Both the position numbers and the translations under genes were made by a program. The notes below the pieces were generated by a model. It saw only the letters and a program-made list of their open reading frames with translations. It ran no database searches and had not been told where the DNA came from. Positions 1 to 7,754 of a stretch of 35,875 nt of DNA are shown here, in pieces. Source of the stretch: Microcaldota archaeon. Lineage in GTDB: Archaea > Iainarchaeota > Iainarchaeia > Iainarchaeales > JAGVWC01. Position 1 is the stretch's first letter; every line of letters begins with the position of its first letter. The DNA lies in assembly GCA_018813975.1 (NCBI GenBank), contig JAHJAQ010000117.1, positions 1-35,875 of the forward strand. Reading direction: 5' to 3'.

Positions 1-156
1 CATTTCTGGCAAGGTTTTGTAAATCAATTCCACATCTTCTAACTGCACGTTTTCCAGTCCTGTTTTTTTGTTTCGATAATTAACATCTTGGTTTCGCACG
101 GTTTCCAAATGCTCTATTTTTCGATTTTCCGTTATTTTCGCATCAATGTCTGGCAT
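1..156 (-). CDS. fni: Type 2 isopentenyl-diphosphate delta-isomerase, N-terminal fragment
   Basis: Partial gene running off the left edge; 52 N-terminal residues are visible. Residues 12-17 (RKIEHL), 23-25 (QDV) and 46-51 (YKTLPE) match the conserved N-terminus of FMN-dependent type 2 IPP isomerase, whose family pattern is RKDEH...DV...TGF.D...ALPE. The family interconverts isopentenyl and dimethylallyl diphosphate in the cytoplasm using reduced flavin. The ATG at 156 is preferred over the in-frame GTG at 165 because a TATA-like box lies 25-32 nt upstream, which fits a leaderless transcript; an in-frame stop lies just upstream. The setting next to mevalonate pathway genes supports the call. 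Catalytic and flavin-binding parts are outside the window, so activity cannot be judged. Confidence 0.8.
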   Translation of the reverse strand, partial: MPDIDAKITENRKIEHLETVRNQDVNYRNKKTGLENVQLEDVELIYKTLPEM

Positions 157-180
157 GGTAATCACTTTGGGGGTTTATTC

Positions 181-188
181 CTTTAAAA
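181..188 (-). promoter_or_regulatory. TATA box for the IPP isomerase gene
   Basis: Minus-strand TTTTAAAG, 25-32 nt before the ATG at 156, with no Shine-Dalgarno site between. This is the spacing expected for a leaderless archaeal transcript, so the isomerase probably has its own promoter although it follows the HAD gene. Confidence 0.5.
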
Positions 189-296
189 TTCATCGGACAA
201 GACAACAGCAAAATTGCCTGAAAAAGTGAAAAAAATCATGGAAAAACTCTTTTAGTTTTTCTAAGACTCTTTTTCTGCTTTTTGGTTTTTTAGGCA

Positions 297-992
297 TTAT
301 CCTCTCCGTGGTCGCGTTAAAATGGGTTTTCCAACGTTTTTTCGCGGTTTGTTGAGTGCTTTAGTCAGTTCGCGGTCTGGATTCATGGGGTCAAACCGTA
401 TGCGTGCTGCCGTGGCTGAGCGGAGGTCGCTGAGGGAATCCCCCACCATACGAACTTGGTTTTTGGGTACTTTGAACCGTTTTCCTAATCTTGCCAAAAA
501 ATCTTTTTTGAATTGGTGGGCGTTGCTGGCATTGGTTTCTCCGGTGTAGTGCCCACCGCGACTTTTGAACCAGCTGCCCTGATAATAATCGAATGGAATC
601 TTGAGCGTTTTTCCCATGGCCGTAATCAGTTCGTTGGATGAGAGGCTGAGCAAGGCAATTTTTTTTCCTTGTTTTTTCAAGCGGCGAAGTAACTCGATGC
701 TCTTTGGAAAAAACTTTTTTTTATTCTTTCTAACAAACGCTTGGGCGTCATCAAAAATCTGGGTAGTGGATTGGCCTTGAATCCCTTTTCCAAACAAGTC
801 AACCGCGGCTTGAGCGGCTTGTTTGTAGGGCCTCTTTCCGGCCCGATATTCTGCTAGGTTGTGTAAAAATTCTTTGTGAACATTTGGATCAAATCGTTTT
901 CGCGCCACTAAATAAGCAGCAAAATCTACTAGGAGGTGTCCATCATAGATTGGGCCGTCCACATCAAATGCAAAAACTTTCGGATTTGCCAT
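297..992 (-). CDS. HAD-superfamily phosphatase-like hydrolase
   Basis: About 231 residues. Motif I is FAFDVDG (Asp10 and Asp12, nucleophile and acid/base in the family), motif II is LLSLSS near the middle, and motif IV is GDSLSDL near the C-terminus, which would hold the Mg-binding acidic residues. The helical cap between motifs I and II resembles phosphoserine phosphatase-like (SerB-type) HADs. The usual Thr after DxDG is Pro here. Substrate cannot be told; sitting between phosphomevalonate kinase and IPP isomerase it could act on a small phosphate ester, but that is inference. The ATG at 992 is chosen because conservation starts right after it; another in-frame ATG is at 1004, and neither has a clear ribosome binding site. 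The C-terminal tail is very rich in Arg and Lys. Confidence 0.75.
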   Translation of the reverse strand: MANPKVFAFDVDGPIYDGHLLVDFAAYLVARKRFDPNVHKEFLHNLAEYRAGKRPYKQAAQAAVDLFGKGIQGQSTTQIFDDAQAFVRKNKKKFFPKSIELLRRLKKQGKKIALLSLSSNELITAMGKTLKIPFDYYQGSWFKSRGGHYTGETNASNAHQFKKDFLARLGKRFKVPKNQVRMVGDSLSDLRSATAARIRFDPMNPDRELTKALNKPRKNVGKPILTRPRRG

Positions 993-1154
993 ATTAAAAA
1001 CCATAAAAAGACTTTTTTAGAATTTCAAACACTTTTTTTCCTTTTTGGGGTGTTTTTTCCTCCTTTTATGCTCCTTTTGGGCTAGGGGCCTTGCAGAACG
1101 AATGAAAAGACCAAAAGAAAGAATCTTTCGGAATTTCTAACACTCTTTTTCCAT

Positions 1155-2279
1155 TTATTGGGTGGCTTTTTTGGCAATATTGGCTTGTACGGGTTCAATG
1201 CCAGCTTTCTTCCACTCGGCTTCAATCACTTGACGGGTGTGAGAATCAAAACAAATTCCAATTCCAACGCCACCGCCGCCCCCACCGGAAAACTTTCCGG
1301 CAGCATTGTTTTGTTCTGCAATATCTGCTAGTTTAGCTAGGGCGGATGTTTCTAATTCTATGCCAGAGATGTGTGCTAGTTCCTGTAAGGCTCTTCGGTT
1401 TTTTTGTAATTGTGCAATAATCTTTTCTTTTTCGTTGTTTTGCATGGCCGGAACCAATTCTTCTACAATTTGTTTGATTTCATTCATTGTTTTCCAGTAT
1501 GCTTCTTTTTGCTCTTCTTTACACGCGTGTACTTTTTTAATCATTACTTTGGTGCTGGTATCTGGACCAGTATATCCAATAAGTAATTGAAAGTCTGGGG
1601 GTATTTCTAGCGAGTCCAAATGCAGGCTTGGCCAATCAGAATCAGCAATTTCTGCAATGTTTTTTCCTGAATTGAATTGTTCTTGCAACCATTTGGGATC
1701 AAATCGCTTGTACAAAACAATTCCCTCTACAGTAGAAGCGGCAATATCCACACTGCTTCCTACTTTTCCTTGGGCTTCAAAGTGAGCCATGCAGGCAAGT
1801 TTGAATACAAGTTCCACTCCTTGTTTGCTTTTGATTTCAGTTTCATGCAAGCTTAAAATGGCTTTTACAATAGCAACCACTGCCGCCCCGCTACTACCAA
1901 ATCCGAGTGTTTTAGTGGAACCATCCGGTAATTGTACAAATGATTCTTCCGAGCTAGTAGAAATACTAAACTTCTGAATCTTTTTTTCTTTTGCTTTTAA
2001 ATATTGCAGTGCTGTTGTAATCGCATATTGGGCCATTAACAATTTTTCTTTTTCTTCTTCACGCAAAGCACTTTTCCACTGGAGTTTTTCCCCATCAAAA
2101 ACGGCTTCTTTTTTTTCGAGTTTCAAATCTGGTGCAAAAACCGAGATGATTTCACTGGGTTCTAATTTAACTTGTACTTTTTTGTCAATTGCCATGACAA
2201 TGCCAGGAATTCCCAGTTCTAAACAGGCCCATTCTCCCGCCAGCATTAGTTTTCCGGGTGCTTCTGTTTGAATAGTCAT
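1155..2279 (-). CDS. mvaK2: Phosphomevalonate kinase (GHMP family)
   Basis: Would phosphorylate 5-phosphomevalonate to 5-diphosphomevalonate with ATP in the cytoplasm. The 374-residue protein has the GHMP signature set: N-terminal APGKLMLAGEW (residues 8-17), the glycine-rich phosphate loop GFGSSGAA (126-133), the GSSVDIAAS segment (174-182) with the likely catalytic Asp, and a C-terminal KFSGGGGGG motif. APGKL.LAGEWA.LE is characteristic of bacterial-type phosphomevalonate kinase rather than mevalonate kinase. The ATG at 2279 follows a strong AGGAGGT site (2286-2292) that overlaps the stop of the decarboxylase gene, so the two are translated from one mRNA. Most archaea lack this enzyme. Confidence is high for the family and good for the substrate because a decarboxylase and a separate mevalonate kinase are both present. 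Confidence 0.88.
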   Translation of the reverse strand: MTIQTEAPGKLMLAGEWACLELGIPGIVMAIDKKVQVKLEPSEIISVFAPDLKLEKKEAVFDGEKLQWKSALREEEKEKLLMAQYAITTALQYLKAKEKKIQKFSISTSSEESFVQLPDGSTKTLGFGSSGAAVVAIVKAILSLHETEIKSKQGVELVFKLACMAHFEAQGKVGSSVDIAASTVEGIVLYKRFDPKWLQEQFNSGKNIAEIADSDWPSLHLDSLEIPPDFQLLIGYTGPDTSTKVMIKKVHACKEEQKEAYWKTMNEIKQIVEELVPAMQNNEKEKIIAQLQKNRRALQELAHISGIELETSALAKLADIAEQNNAAGKFSGGGGGGVGIGICFDSHTRQVIEAEWKKAGIEPVQANIAKKATQ

Positions 2280-2285
2280 TTTTTT

Positions 2286-2292
2286 ACCTCCT
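2286..2292 (-). promoter_or_regulatory. Strong ribosome binding site of phosphomevalonate kinase
   Basis: Minus-strand AGGAGGT, 6 nt before the ATG at 2279 and overlapping the TAG stop of the upstream decarboxylase gene. It fixes the start and supports one operon. Confidence 0.8.
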
Positions 2293-3289
2293 AAAACAAG
2301 TGCTCTTCAATTATTTTTGCTGCTGGCCCTGGTTTGCACACTTCAATTTTTTGAATTCCTTTTATTTCATGCAATCGCTTTATCAATTCGGATTCGTCTT
2401 TTGCCAAACACATTACTTTTACTTGGGGCCCAGCATCCATTGTGAAATAACTTTCCAGCCCTTCTTCTCGCCACAAGGCAATGTTATGCATGATTTCCAC
2501 TGTAGTGGGTTGCCAATACAGTATCATGGGCTGCGTGGTAATCATAGTCGCGTGCATTTTGAGGGCATTAAATTCTGCTAGTTCCCCTACTTTAGTGAAG
2601 TCTTTTTGTTTGATAAATTCAGTCATTTGTTCGGAATCGTTTTGCGCGGTTTCTTTCCACATAGGATAATACGGGCACGTAGCGACTGTTTGAGCCATTC
2701 CAGCCCGGCTTTTCCATTTTTTTTGCTGGGTTCCCACAATATTTACAATCATTCTGAATTCGGACCATGCTTCCGGCTTTAAAATTTGCTCTGCAAAAGA
2801 ATCTTTTCCTTCAGAGTCTTCTCCTCTTAACCATTGTACAAAACCGCCTTCAATACTCCTAGAAGCAGAACCAGAGCCCCTCCTGGAAAGAATGGATAAT
2901 TCTTTTTTATCTAGGTTTAATCCTGCAGCTTTTGCTCCCGCCATGCTTAAAGCAGCCAATCCGGAAGCACTGCTTGCTAAGCCTGCTGCAGTTGGAAAAT
3001 TATTATTGCTTGAAACTTTTGTCTTAGTGGAAATGCCCGCCATTTCTCGAATTAAATCCAAGTGTTCACGGATTTCTTTTCCTTCTTTACTGTCCGCAGC
3101 CATTTTCTCTCCATTCAAAATAATTTCATCCGTCCCATATTTTTCATCAAACTCTACTGTGGTTTGAGTATAGAATTTGTCCAAGGTCATGGACGTGCTA
3201 CCATTATTGGGTAGCATCCATTTTTTGTCGCGTTTTCCCCAATACTTGGTTAACGCGATATTCGAGTGTGCTTGTGCTGTTGCTTTCAT
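2291..3289 (-). CDS. mvaD: Diphosphomevalonate decarboxylase
   Basis: Converts 5-diphosphomevalonate to isopentenyl diphosphate with ATP hydrolysis and loss of CO2. The 332 residues match the bacterial/eukaryotic family along their whole length: AHSNIALTKYWGKRD (7-21, with Lys18), the phosphate loop FPTAAGLASSASGLAAL (98-114), RRGSGSASRSI (136-146), the SRAGM segment near 195, and MDAGPQVKV with Asp285 at the position of the conserved catalytic Asp. The ATG overlaps the stop of the preceding HD gene as ATGA, and a GAGAGG site precedes it, so translation is probably coupled. Together with the phosphomevalonate kinase 11 nt downstream it gives the canonical lower mevalonate pathway. The alternative of a phosphomevalonate decarboxylase is less likely because a dedicated kinase is present. 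Confidence 0.93.
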   Translation of the reverse strand: MKATAQAHSNIALTKYWGKRDKKWMLPNNGSTSMTLDKFYTQTTVEFDEKYGTDEIILNGEKMAADSKEGKEIREHLDLIREMAGISTKTKVSSNNNFPTAAGLASSASGLAALSMAGAKAAGLNLDKKELSILSRRGSGSASRSIEGGFVQWLRGEDSEGKDSFAEQILKPEAWSEFRMIVNIVGTQQKKWKSRAGMAQTVATCPYYPMWKETAQNDSEQMTEFIKQKDFTKVGELAEFNALKMHATMITTQPMILYWQPTTVEIMHNIALWREEGLESYFTMDAGPQVKVMCLAKDESELIKRLHEIKGIQKIEVCKPGPAAKIIEEHLF

Positions 3290-4062
3290 TTTTTTATCAA
3301 CCTCTCAAATAATTTAAACTTCTTTCCAGTTATGTATAAGAGGGCTTCTTTTTTGTATTTTTTGCCCTTGCTATAAGTGGGATTAAAACTTTTTATAATT
3401 TCATTGATTGTTTTTCCTTTTTTTTGAACGTTTTCCGTGCAATGCTCAATCAATTCTAGTAACCAGGGCTCTTTTTTTTGGGTTGCTTCTAGGGATTCTT
3501 TAGACCATGCAAACTGGTATTCCGTTAATTTCCTGAATTTTTCCTGAAAAACGCTTGGATTGAATTTTTTGATGCGAACCGAGTGTTGGTATTCCATTGC
3601 GTCTATTGCATTCCAGTCTTTATAATCATCTACTTCTTGTACAAAGAGCGCTCTTCGAAATACTACTTGGGCCCCCATTTGTTCTAAGATTTTATCCGCC
3701 AAAAAAACCACTTGTTTTTGCATGTTCTGTTCTCCTTTGAGGTGCATTGCAACTAATTCAACAATTTTTCTTTGATCTTCTTCTGCCAATGAGAATTTTT
3801 TTAGTAGCTTTTTTGAAAGGAGGATTGAACTTTCTGTATGATCTTTTTTTTCGGTTTTAGGCCTGCCTAAATCATGAACTAATCCCGCAATGTACGCGCG
3901 TTCTTGTTCGTGCGAACTCATTCCTAATTGCTTTGCAAACCATTTGGCTCCGATTGCCACTCTTTTTGCATGTAAAAAATCGTGGCTTTTAAACTCCGTT
4001 TTGCTTTCCCGCTCTTTAACTGCTTTTTCAATTTCTTGAGTGGGTAATTTTTTTTCTTTCAT
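3286..4062 (-). CDS. HD-domain metal-dependent phosphohydrolase
   Basis: 258 residues. The HD fold signature is clear: HAKRVA with His31, AGLVHDLGR with His63-Asp64, further histidines near 75 and 107 (MHLKGE), and an Asp in FLADK near 123, which together would bind one or two metal ions. The region after about 140 has no motif I recognise. Family members hydrolyse phosphate esters or nucleotides; the substrate here is unknown. It is the first gene of the unit HD - decarboxylase - phosphomevalonate kinase, and its TGA overlaps the decarboxylase ATG by four bases. The ATG at 4062 has an AGAGG site about 6 nt upstream. A link with isoprenoid metabolism is suggested only by context. Confidence 0.8.
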   Translation of the reverse strand: MKEKKLPTQEIEKAVKERESKTEFKSHDFLHAKRVAIGAKWFAKQLGMSSHEQERAYIAGLVHDLGRPKTEKKDHTESSILLSKKLLKKFSLAEEDQRKIVELVAMHLKGEQNMQKQVVFLADKILEQMGAQVVFRRALFVQEVDDYKDWNAIDAMEYQHSVRIKKFNPSVFQEKFRKLTEYQFAWSKESLEATQKKEPWLLELIEHCTENVQKKGKTINEIIKSFNPTYSKGKKYKKEALLYITGKKFKLFERLIKK

Positions 4063-4106
4063 AGCTTGCCTCTTAATTTGGTTAATATTAAAAATCAGTT
4101 TTTATG

Positions 4107-4973
4107 TTATGGTTTAACTGCTTTCATGATCATTACTGGATAGGTTATCTCATAGTGGTCTCCACCCACTTTTTTGATTTGGTATGCTCTTCGTGCATCG
4201 GGAAATCTTTCGAGTAATCTTTCTAGTGCTTGAACATATTCTCTTACTTTTCCGGCCGGCATTTGGTTGCTTTTTACCCAATCTCTTGTATTTACTTTAG
4301 AAGTCGTCATTTCTACTTCCGTCACGTTAAAACCGGCCTGTTGCATCATTTTTCTCCATCCTTTTTCAGTGGGTACATTGTTTCTAGTAAAAAAGTCTCC
4401 TGTTGCGTGGTTTTTGGCAATGCGTTCTGCATTTTGGAATTCTTGTAATCCTTCTGGTGAAACCATATCCATTAGCACAAACACCCCGCCACGTTTCATG
4501 ATACGATTGGTTTCGCGTAGGATTATCATTTGTTCTTTTTGCGGAACGTTTTTAACCGCAAAACGCGAAACCGCATGGGTATACGTGTTTTCCCATCGAA
4601 GGGTTCTCCTTAAATCTGCGGCATGGGTTGCTCTAAGGGGCCCTCTGGCCACTTCGCTTAAAGCGCCCGGAGAAAGATCAATAAAACTGGGAATCACACT
4701 GGCGCCTCTTTTTCTTAGAGCTGCAGCTACTTTACTTCCAACCAATCCCCTTCCAGACCCCAAATCAACTAGTTTTACCCCTAATTGTCCGCGTTTTACG
4801 CCCATCATGCGTGCTATTGTATTATAGACATCTGTTCGTCGATAAATCGCGGGTCCTTTTGCGTGAACAACCGTAGCATACTTTCTTGCAGTTCCAGTTC
4901 TAAAATCGGTTCTTTTTCGCCCTTGTTGTCCGGCTCTTTTTGGTCCGGTTCCGCTACCACTAGTTTTCAGCAT
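4107..4973 (-). CDS. Class I SAM-dependent methyltransferase
   Basis: 288 residues. A basic, Arg/Lys-rich N-terminal tail (1-40) precedes a Rossmann-type methyltransferase core: SAM-binding motif I KLVDLGSGRGLVG (67-79), the acidic residue of motif II FIDLSPGAL (Asp99), AADLR (Asp120), and THAVSRFAVKNVP (132-144) followed by a strand ending MDMVSPEG. The substrate cannot be told; the layout resembles small-molecule methyltransferases of the UbiE type, and the basic tail might aid nucleic acid or membrane binding. It lies 33 nt after the split methyltransferase gene and 44 nt before the HD gene. An AAGGGA site about 5 nt before the ATG supports the start. Confidence 0.78.
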   Translation of the reverse strand: MLKTSGSGTGPKRAGQQGRKRTDFRTGTARKYATVVHAKGPAIYRRTDVYNTIARMMGVKRGQLGVKLVDLGSGRGLVGSKVAAALRKRGASVIPSFIDLSPGALSEVARGPLRATHAADLRRTLRWENTYTHAVSRFAVKNVPQKEQMIILRETNRIMKRGGVFVLMDMVSPEGLQEFQNAERIAKNHATGDFFTRNNVPTEKGWRKMMQQAGFNVTEVEMTTSKVNTRDWVKSNQMPAGKVREYVQALERLLERFPDARRAYQIKKVGGDHYEITYPVMIMKAVKP

Positions 4974-5006
4974 TTTATCCCTTGTATATTTGGGTTTCTG
5001 ATTTTT

Positions 5007-5579
5007 TTATTCTTTTTGTGCCACTACCATCCAGTTCACATTTCCAGTGTCTTTTTCTCCTGGTTTGGCAAAAGGATATTCTGCTCCGTCAGTGTTAAAA
5101 CCGTATTGTCGAGCACCTTCTGCCATGGCTTTTCCTTCTCGATACGCTCGATTTCGATAGCCCGCTACATTCAAAAGGCGTGGTTGGTCTTCTCTTTCTC
5201 TTTCCATCCAATCCCTGTTTTTTCGGCACCACGTAAAAAAATTAAATTCCTTTGAGTTTTCAATATCTCGCCATAGTTTTTGTTTAACGTGTTCTGGATA
5301 ATCAAAATAGCGTGGTCCCATCCAAAAATTCAGGAACGAAACATATGCATCAAATATGGTTACTGGTCTTCCTTCAGCACGGGCAATTACTGTTCTTTTT
5401 AGCTCTGGCACTTTAACTGTTGGGCTGGTGGCTTCTGCACTACCCCATTCCCAATCCACAAATACTCCTTTTGGTTTTAGTAGGCGTCGCACGCTTCTTA
5501 ATAAGGGGGATAAATCATTTGCAAAGTTGATGGTGGAAGCGCCGGCAGTAATCATATCTACTTTTCCGATTAAATCCAA
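5007..5579 (-). CDS. C-terminal half of a methyltransferase interrupted by an in-frame stop
   Basis: 190 residues if translated from the TTG at 5579; no ribosome binding site is visible there, which argues against independent translation. It is in the same reading frame as the gene upstream, separated from it only by one TAA and ten sense codons. Its start (VDMITAGASTINF, then LLRSVRRLLKPKGVFVDWEWG) looks like motifs IV-V of a class I methyltransferase core whose SAM-binding motif I is in the upstream half. The remainder (WMGPRYFDYPEHV onward) is a C-terminal region I do not recognise. Best read as the second half of one protein of about 442 residues; either a damaged gene, a sequencing or assembly error, or read through. 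Confidence 0.6.
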   Translation of the reverse strand: MDLIGKVDMITAGASTINFANDLSPLLRSVRRLLKPKGVFVDWEWGSAEATSPTVKVPELKRTVIARAEGRPVTIFDAYVSFLNFWMGPRYFDYPEHVKQKLWRDIENSKEFNFFTWCRKNRDWMEREREDQPRLLNVAGYRNRAYREGKAMAEGARQYGFNTDGAEYPFAKPGEKDTGNVNWMVVAQKE

Positions 5580-5609
5580 GAATTGTTTGGTGTATCGTTG
5601 CTGTCCTTT

Positions 5610-5612
5610 TTA
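5610..5612 (-). other. In-frame TAA splitting the methyltransferase gene
   Basis: The minus-strand codons run CCC TTT CAT TAA AAA GGA CAG with both flanks in one frame; without this codon a single reading frame of 442 residues would span 6335 to 5007. No frame change is involved, so a single substitution (for example from CAA, AAA or GAA) would explain it. Confidence 0.8.
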
Positions 5613-6335
5613 ATGAAAGGGTCTTCTCATTTGTTTGAATGCAACTGCCGCACTATAAAAGCTGGCGGGCAGCACTAGAATGTTTCGCTTTGGAATTCCC
5701 AATCCCACTAGTTGGGGAACCGCATGTTCTCGCACCACTCGTTCGTTTATATCCACTAAAACCACTTTCAATTGTTTTCTTTGCTCGGGACTTAATCCTT
5801 TTACCGCACCAACAATAGTTCCGCCTGCAAACGTTCCAATATCCAAAATGGTTCTGGGTTTTATTTGATTTCCAAAAAATCGTTTTGTAATCCTTCCGAC
5901 TCGATCGTTCATGAGATTGGGATTTCCTTTTCCCGCCTTAGCAATAGTATCAATGTATGCTTTTGGAGCAGTTGCCCAAAATTTGCTTCCTTTGATTCCC
6001 CTTTCTCGAATAGCCTCCCATACGGTTTTTTCGAATCCCCTTGCCAGACTTGGATAGCGCTTTAACAATCGAGTAATGGGTGGAAGACGTTGCAATTGTC
6101 CAATTACCGCCGGAATGTTTACAAAACTAGCCACGTTTTCTCTTGGCAATTTGGATAACTCGTGTTCAATATGATAGAGGGGATAGCCTTTTTTTGGTCC
6201 TTGGTGTGAGTGGGGATGAAAGCGTGCTTGAATCATTGGATGGCTTGCCTCTACAAGCGGTCGTTTGTTGCTTGTTCCCATTGCTTGGGCGATTTTTCGA
6301 GCTAATTGTCTTTTTCGGACCGTTTTAGAGGGCAT
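5610..6335 (-). CDS. N-terminal half of a methyltransferase ending at an in-frame stop
   Basis: 241 residues. A basic N-terminus (about 1-60, many Arg, Lys, His) and a helical region precede a clear SAM-binding motif I, RTILDIGTFAGGTIVGAV (161-178), and the next strand KVVLVDINERVV (190-201) with the expected acidic residue. The frame ends at TAA after RRPFH, before the motif IV strand, so this half lacks the rest of the methyltransferase core; that rest follows in frame downstream. The ATG at 6335 is supported by a TATA box about 25 nt upstream (leaderless). Probably one gene with the following half; I could not assign a substrate. Confidence 0.65.
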   Translation of the reverse strand: MPSKTVRKRQLARKIAQAMGTSNKRPLVEASHPMIQARFHPHSHQGPKKGYPLYHIEHELSKLPRENVASFVNIPAVIGQLQRLPPITRLLKRYPSLARGFEKTVWEAIRERGIKGSKFWATAPKAYIDTIAKAGKGNPNLMNDRVGRITKRFFGNQIKPRTILDIGTFAGGTIVGAVKGLSPEQRKQLKVVLVDINERVVREHAVPQLVGLGIPKRNILVLPASFYSAAVAFKQMRRPFH

Positions 6336-6355
6336 ACAACAAAAAACCGTTTCTG

Positions 6356-6364
6356 CTATAAAAC
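6356..6364 (-). promoter_or_regulatory. TATA box upstream of the split methyltransferase
   Basis: Minus-strand GTTTTATAG about 21-29 nt before the ATG at 6335, between it and the mevalonate kinase stop (6366-6368). Fits a leaderless promoter that starts a new transcription unit. Confidence 0.5.
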
Positions 6365-6365
6365 A

Positions 6366-7292
6366 TTATCCAACCGTGGTTTGAACGGTTGTGAATCCTT
6401 TTTCTTGCATTGCTTTTGCCACTTTTTCTTGTAATGCTGCTCCTGGCGTTAATGCAATCATATACCCTCCGCCACCGCCACCCGTCATTTTAGCGCCGAT
6501 TGCGCCGTTTTCGCGTGCAATTGCAATCAATTCTTCTAACTTTGGATGCGATACACCAATTTCTTGTAACAATTCGTGATTGCGGTTCATTAGTGTTCCC
6601 AATTCTTCAATATTTCCATTGGCAAATGCTTCTTTTGCTTTTAGTGCAATTTGTTCTGCTTCTTCAAATAATGGATTGTATTTTGCTGGTTCTTTTTCTT
6701 TTCGTTCTTGTACGCCCAACACCAATTTTTTAGTATCCCCCACGACTCCAGTGTTTCCCATTACAATTTCTACTGGACCAGCGCTCTTCATTTTTTCAAA
6801 AGTGGGGGGATTTCCGCGCTGATACCACAATAATCCGCCAAACGTGGCAGCTGTATTATCAATTCCGGATGGTTTTCCATGGTACCCCAATTCCCCTTGA
6901 AACGCAACCTCATTAATCTGATCATTGTTTAATCCTTTTTTGAAATGCTCGTTTAGGGCGCGTGCAATGGCGGCACAACTCGCGGCACTGGCCCCCACCC
7001 CACTAGCAGCTAACAAATCCCCTGTCAAGGTAATTCGAATAGGGGTTTCTTTTGGGTTAATTTGCATGGCTTTGAAAATATATTGTAAGGATTCTTTTTG
7101 CTGTTCAAATTTTTCTTGTTTGTAACCGGGTGTTTCCGGGCGTTTATCCACTAATTCATAATTTTCTCCTTCAATTGCTTCTACGATTGCAGTGGTTTTT
7201 GAATTGATACCGCACACTATTGCGTGGTTTCCGGAAACCACAAAGTGTTCGCCAAACAAGATTACTTTTCCAAATCCTTCTCCGTATGCCAT
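6366..7292 (-). CDS. mvk: Mevalonate kinase (GHMP family)
   Basis: 308 residues. Phosphorylates mevalonate to 5-phosphomevalonate with ATP. Motifs: GKVILFGEHFVV (8-19), typical of mevalonate kinase; phosphate loop GDLLAASGVGASAA (91-104); KPSGIDNTAATFGG with catalytic Asp145; and C-terminal KMTGGGGGG. The frame stays open 201 nt further upstream (to 7493), but that extension overlaps the DUF35 gene and shows no conservation, so the ATG at 7292, just before the conserved core, is the start. A CTTAAAAA box 28-37 nt upstream (7320-7329) suggests its own leaderless promoter, although it also follows the HMG-CoA synthase operon by 59 nt. With the two kinase/decarboxylase genes at 1155-3289 it completes the path from mevalonate to IPP. 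Confidence 0.93.
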   Translation of the reverse strand: MAYGEGFGKVILFGEHFVVSGNHAIVCGINSKTTAIVEAIEGENYELVDKRPETPGYKQEKFEQQKESLQYIFKAMQINPKETPIRITLTGDLLAASGVGASAASCAAIARALNEHFKKGLNNDQINEVAFQGELGYHGKPSGIDNTAATFGGLLWYQRGNPPTFEKMKSAGPVEIVMGNTGVVGDTKKLVLGVQERKEKEPAKYNPLFEEAEQIALKAKEAFANGNIEELGTLMNRNHELLQEIGVSHPKLEELIAIARENGAIGAKMTGGGGGGYMIALTPGAALQEKVAKAMQEKGFTTVQTTVG

Positions 7293-7351
7293 AAAATCAC
7301 TATCAACTAAGATAACAAATTTTTTTAAGAACAAAAAGTTATGTAGCAATA

Positions 7352-7753
7352 TTAACTTACTTTGAACTTGTAACCGTAGGCAATCGCGCCTTCGTGGTCG
7401 GTGTCTTGGATTTTGCGGAACACTTTTTTTACTTGGGCCCCGGTCTTGATTTTTTCTTTTGGTGAATCCACGATCTGGCTTAAAATCATGCACTTGTTTC
7501 CCAAGTCAATTAACGCTAAAAAGTATGGGGTTTCGTGCTGGAATCCAATCGGTCCTACAAATACCTCTGTGAAAGAAACGATTTTTCCAGTGCGCGGCAT
7601 TTCTTTTGAAACCATTTTTCCTTTTCGCCTGCAATTCGGACAAAACAATCGGCCTGGAAAAAAATCGGTTTTACAGGTTTCACAATGACAACCGCGTAAT
7701 AAGTACCGCTCCGGATACCGTCTCCAATGAATTGCAATTGCATTATCTGCCAT
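7352..7753 (-). CDS. DUF35 / OB-fold zinc-ribbon protein, partner of thiolase and HMG-CoA synthase
   Basis: 133 residues. N-terminal helix, then a rubredoxin-like zinc ribbon with two CxxC pairs (Cys24/Cys27 and Cys38/Cys41), then an OB-fold (about 50-125, VSFTEVFVGP...PYFLALIDL). In archaea this protein bridges acetoacetyl-CoA thiolase and HMG-CoA synthase in a complex that passes acetoacetyl-CoA between them. The ATG at 7753 lies one base after the thiolase stop, which fits tight co-expression and the complex. Strong call from both sequence and neighbours. Confidence 0.9.
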   Translation of the reverse strand: MADNAIAIHWRRYPERYLLRGCHCETCKTDFFPGRLFCPNCRRKGKMVSKEMPRTGKIVSFTEVFVGPIGFQHETPYFLALIDLGNKCMILSQIVDSPKEKIKTGAQVKKVFRKIQDTDHEGAIAYGYKFKVS

Positions 7754-7754
7754 T

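Noticed and set aside
4267..4827. Long opposite-strand frame (186 residues) over the methyltransferase
   Set aside because: Composition is that of an antisense shadow; the minus-strand gene has clear SAM-binding motifs and occupies the same bases.
5610..5612. Recoding of the TAA as a special amino acid
   Set aside because: Pyrrolysine uses TAG and selenocysteine uses TGA; TAA has no known insertion system in archaea. No other gene in the window runs through an in-frame TAA.
7293..7493. N-terminal extension of mevalonate kinase by 67 residues
   Set aside because: It overlaps the DUF35 gene, is unlike any mevalonate kinase N-terminus, and the conserved core begins right after the ATG at 7292.
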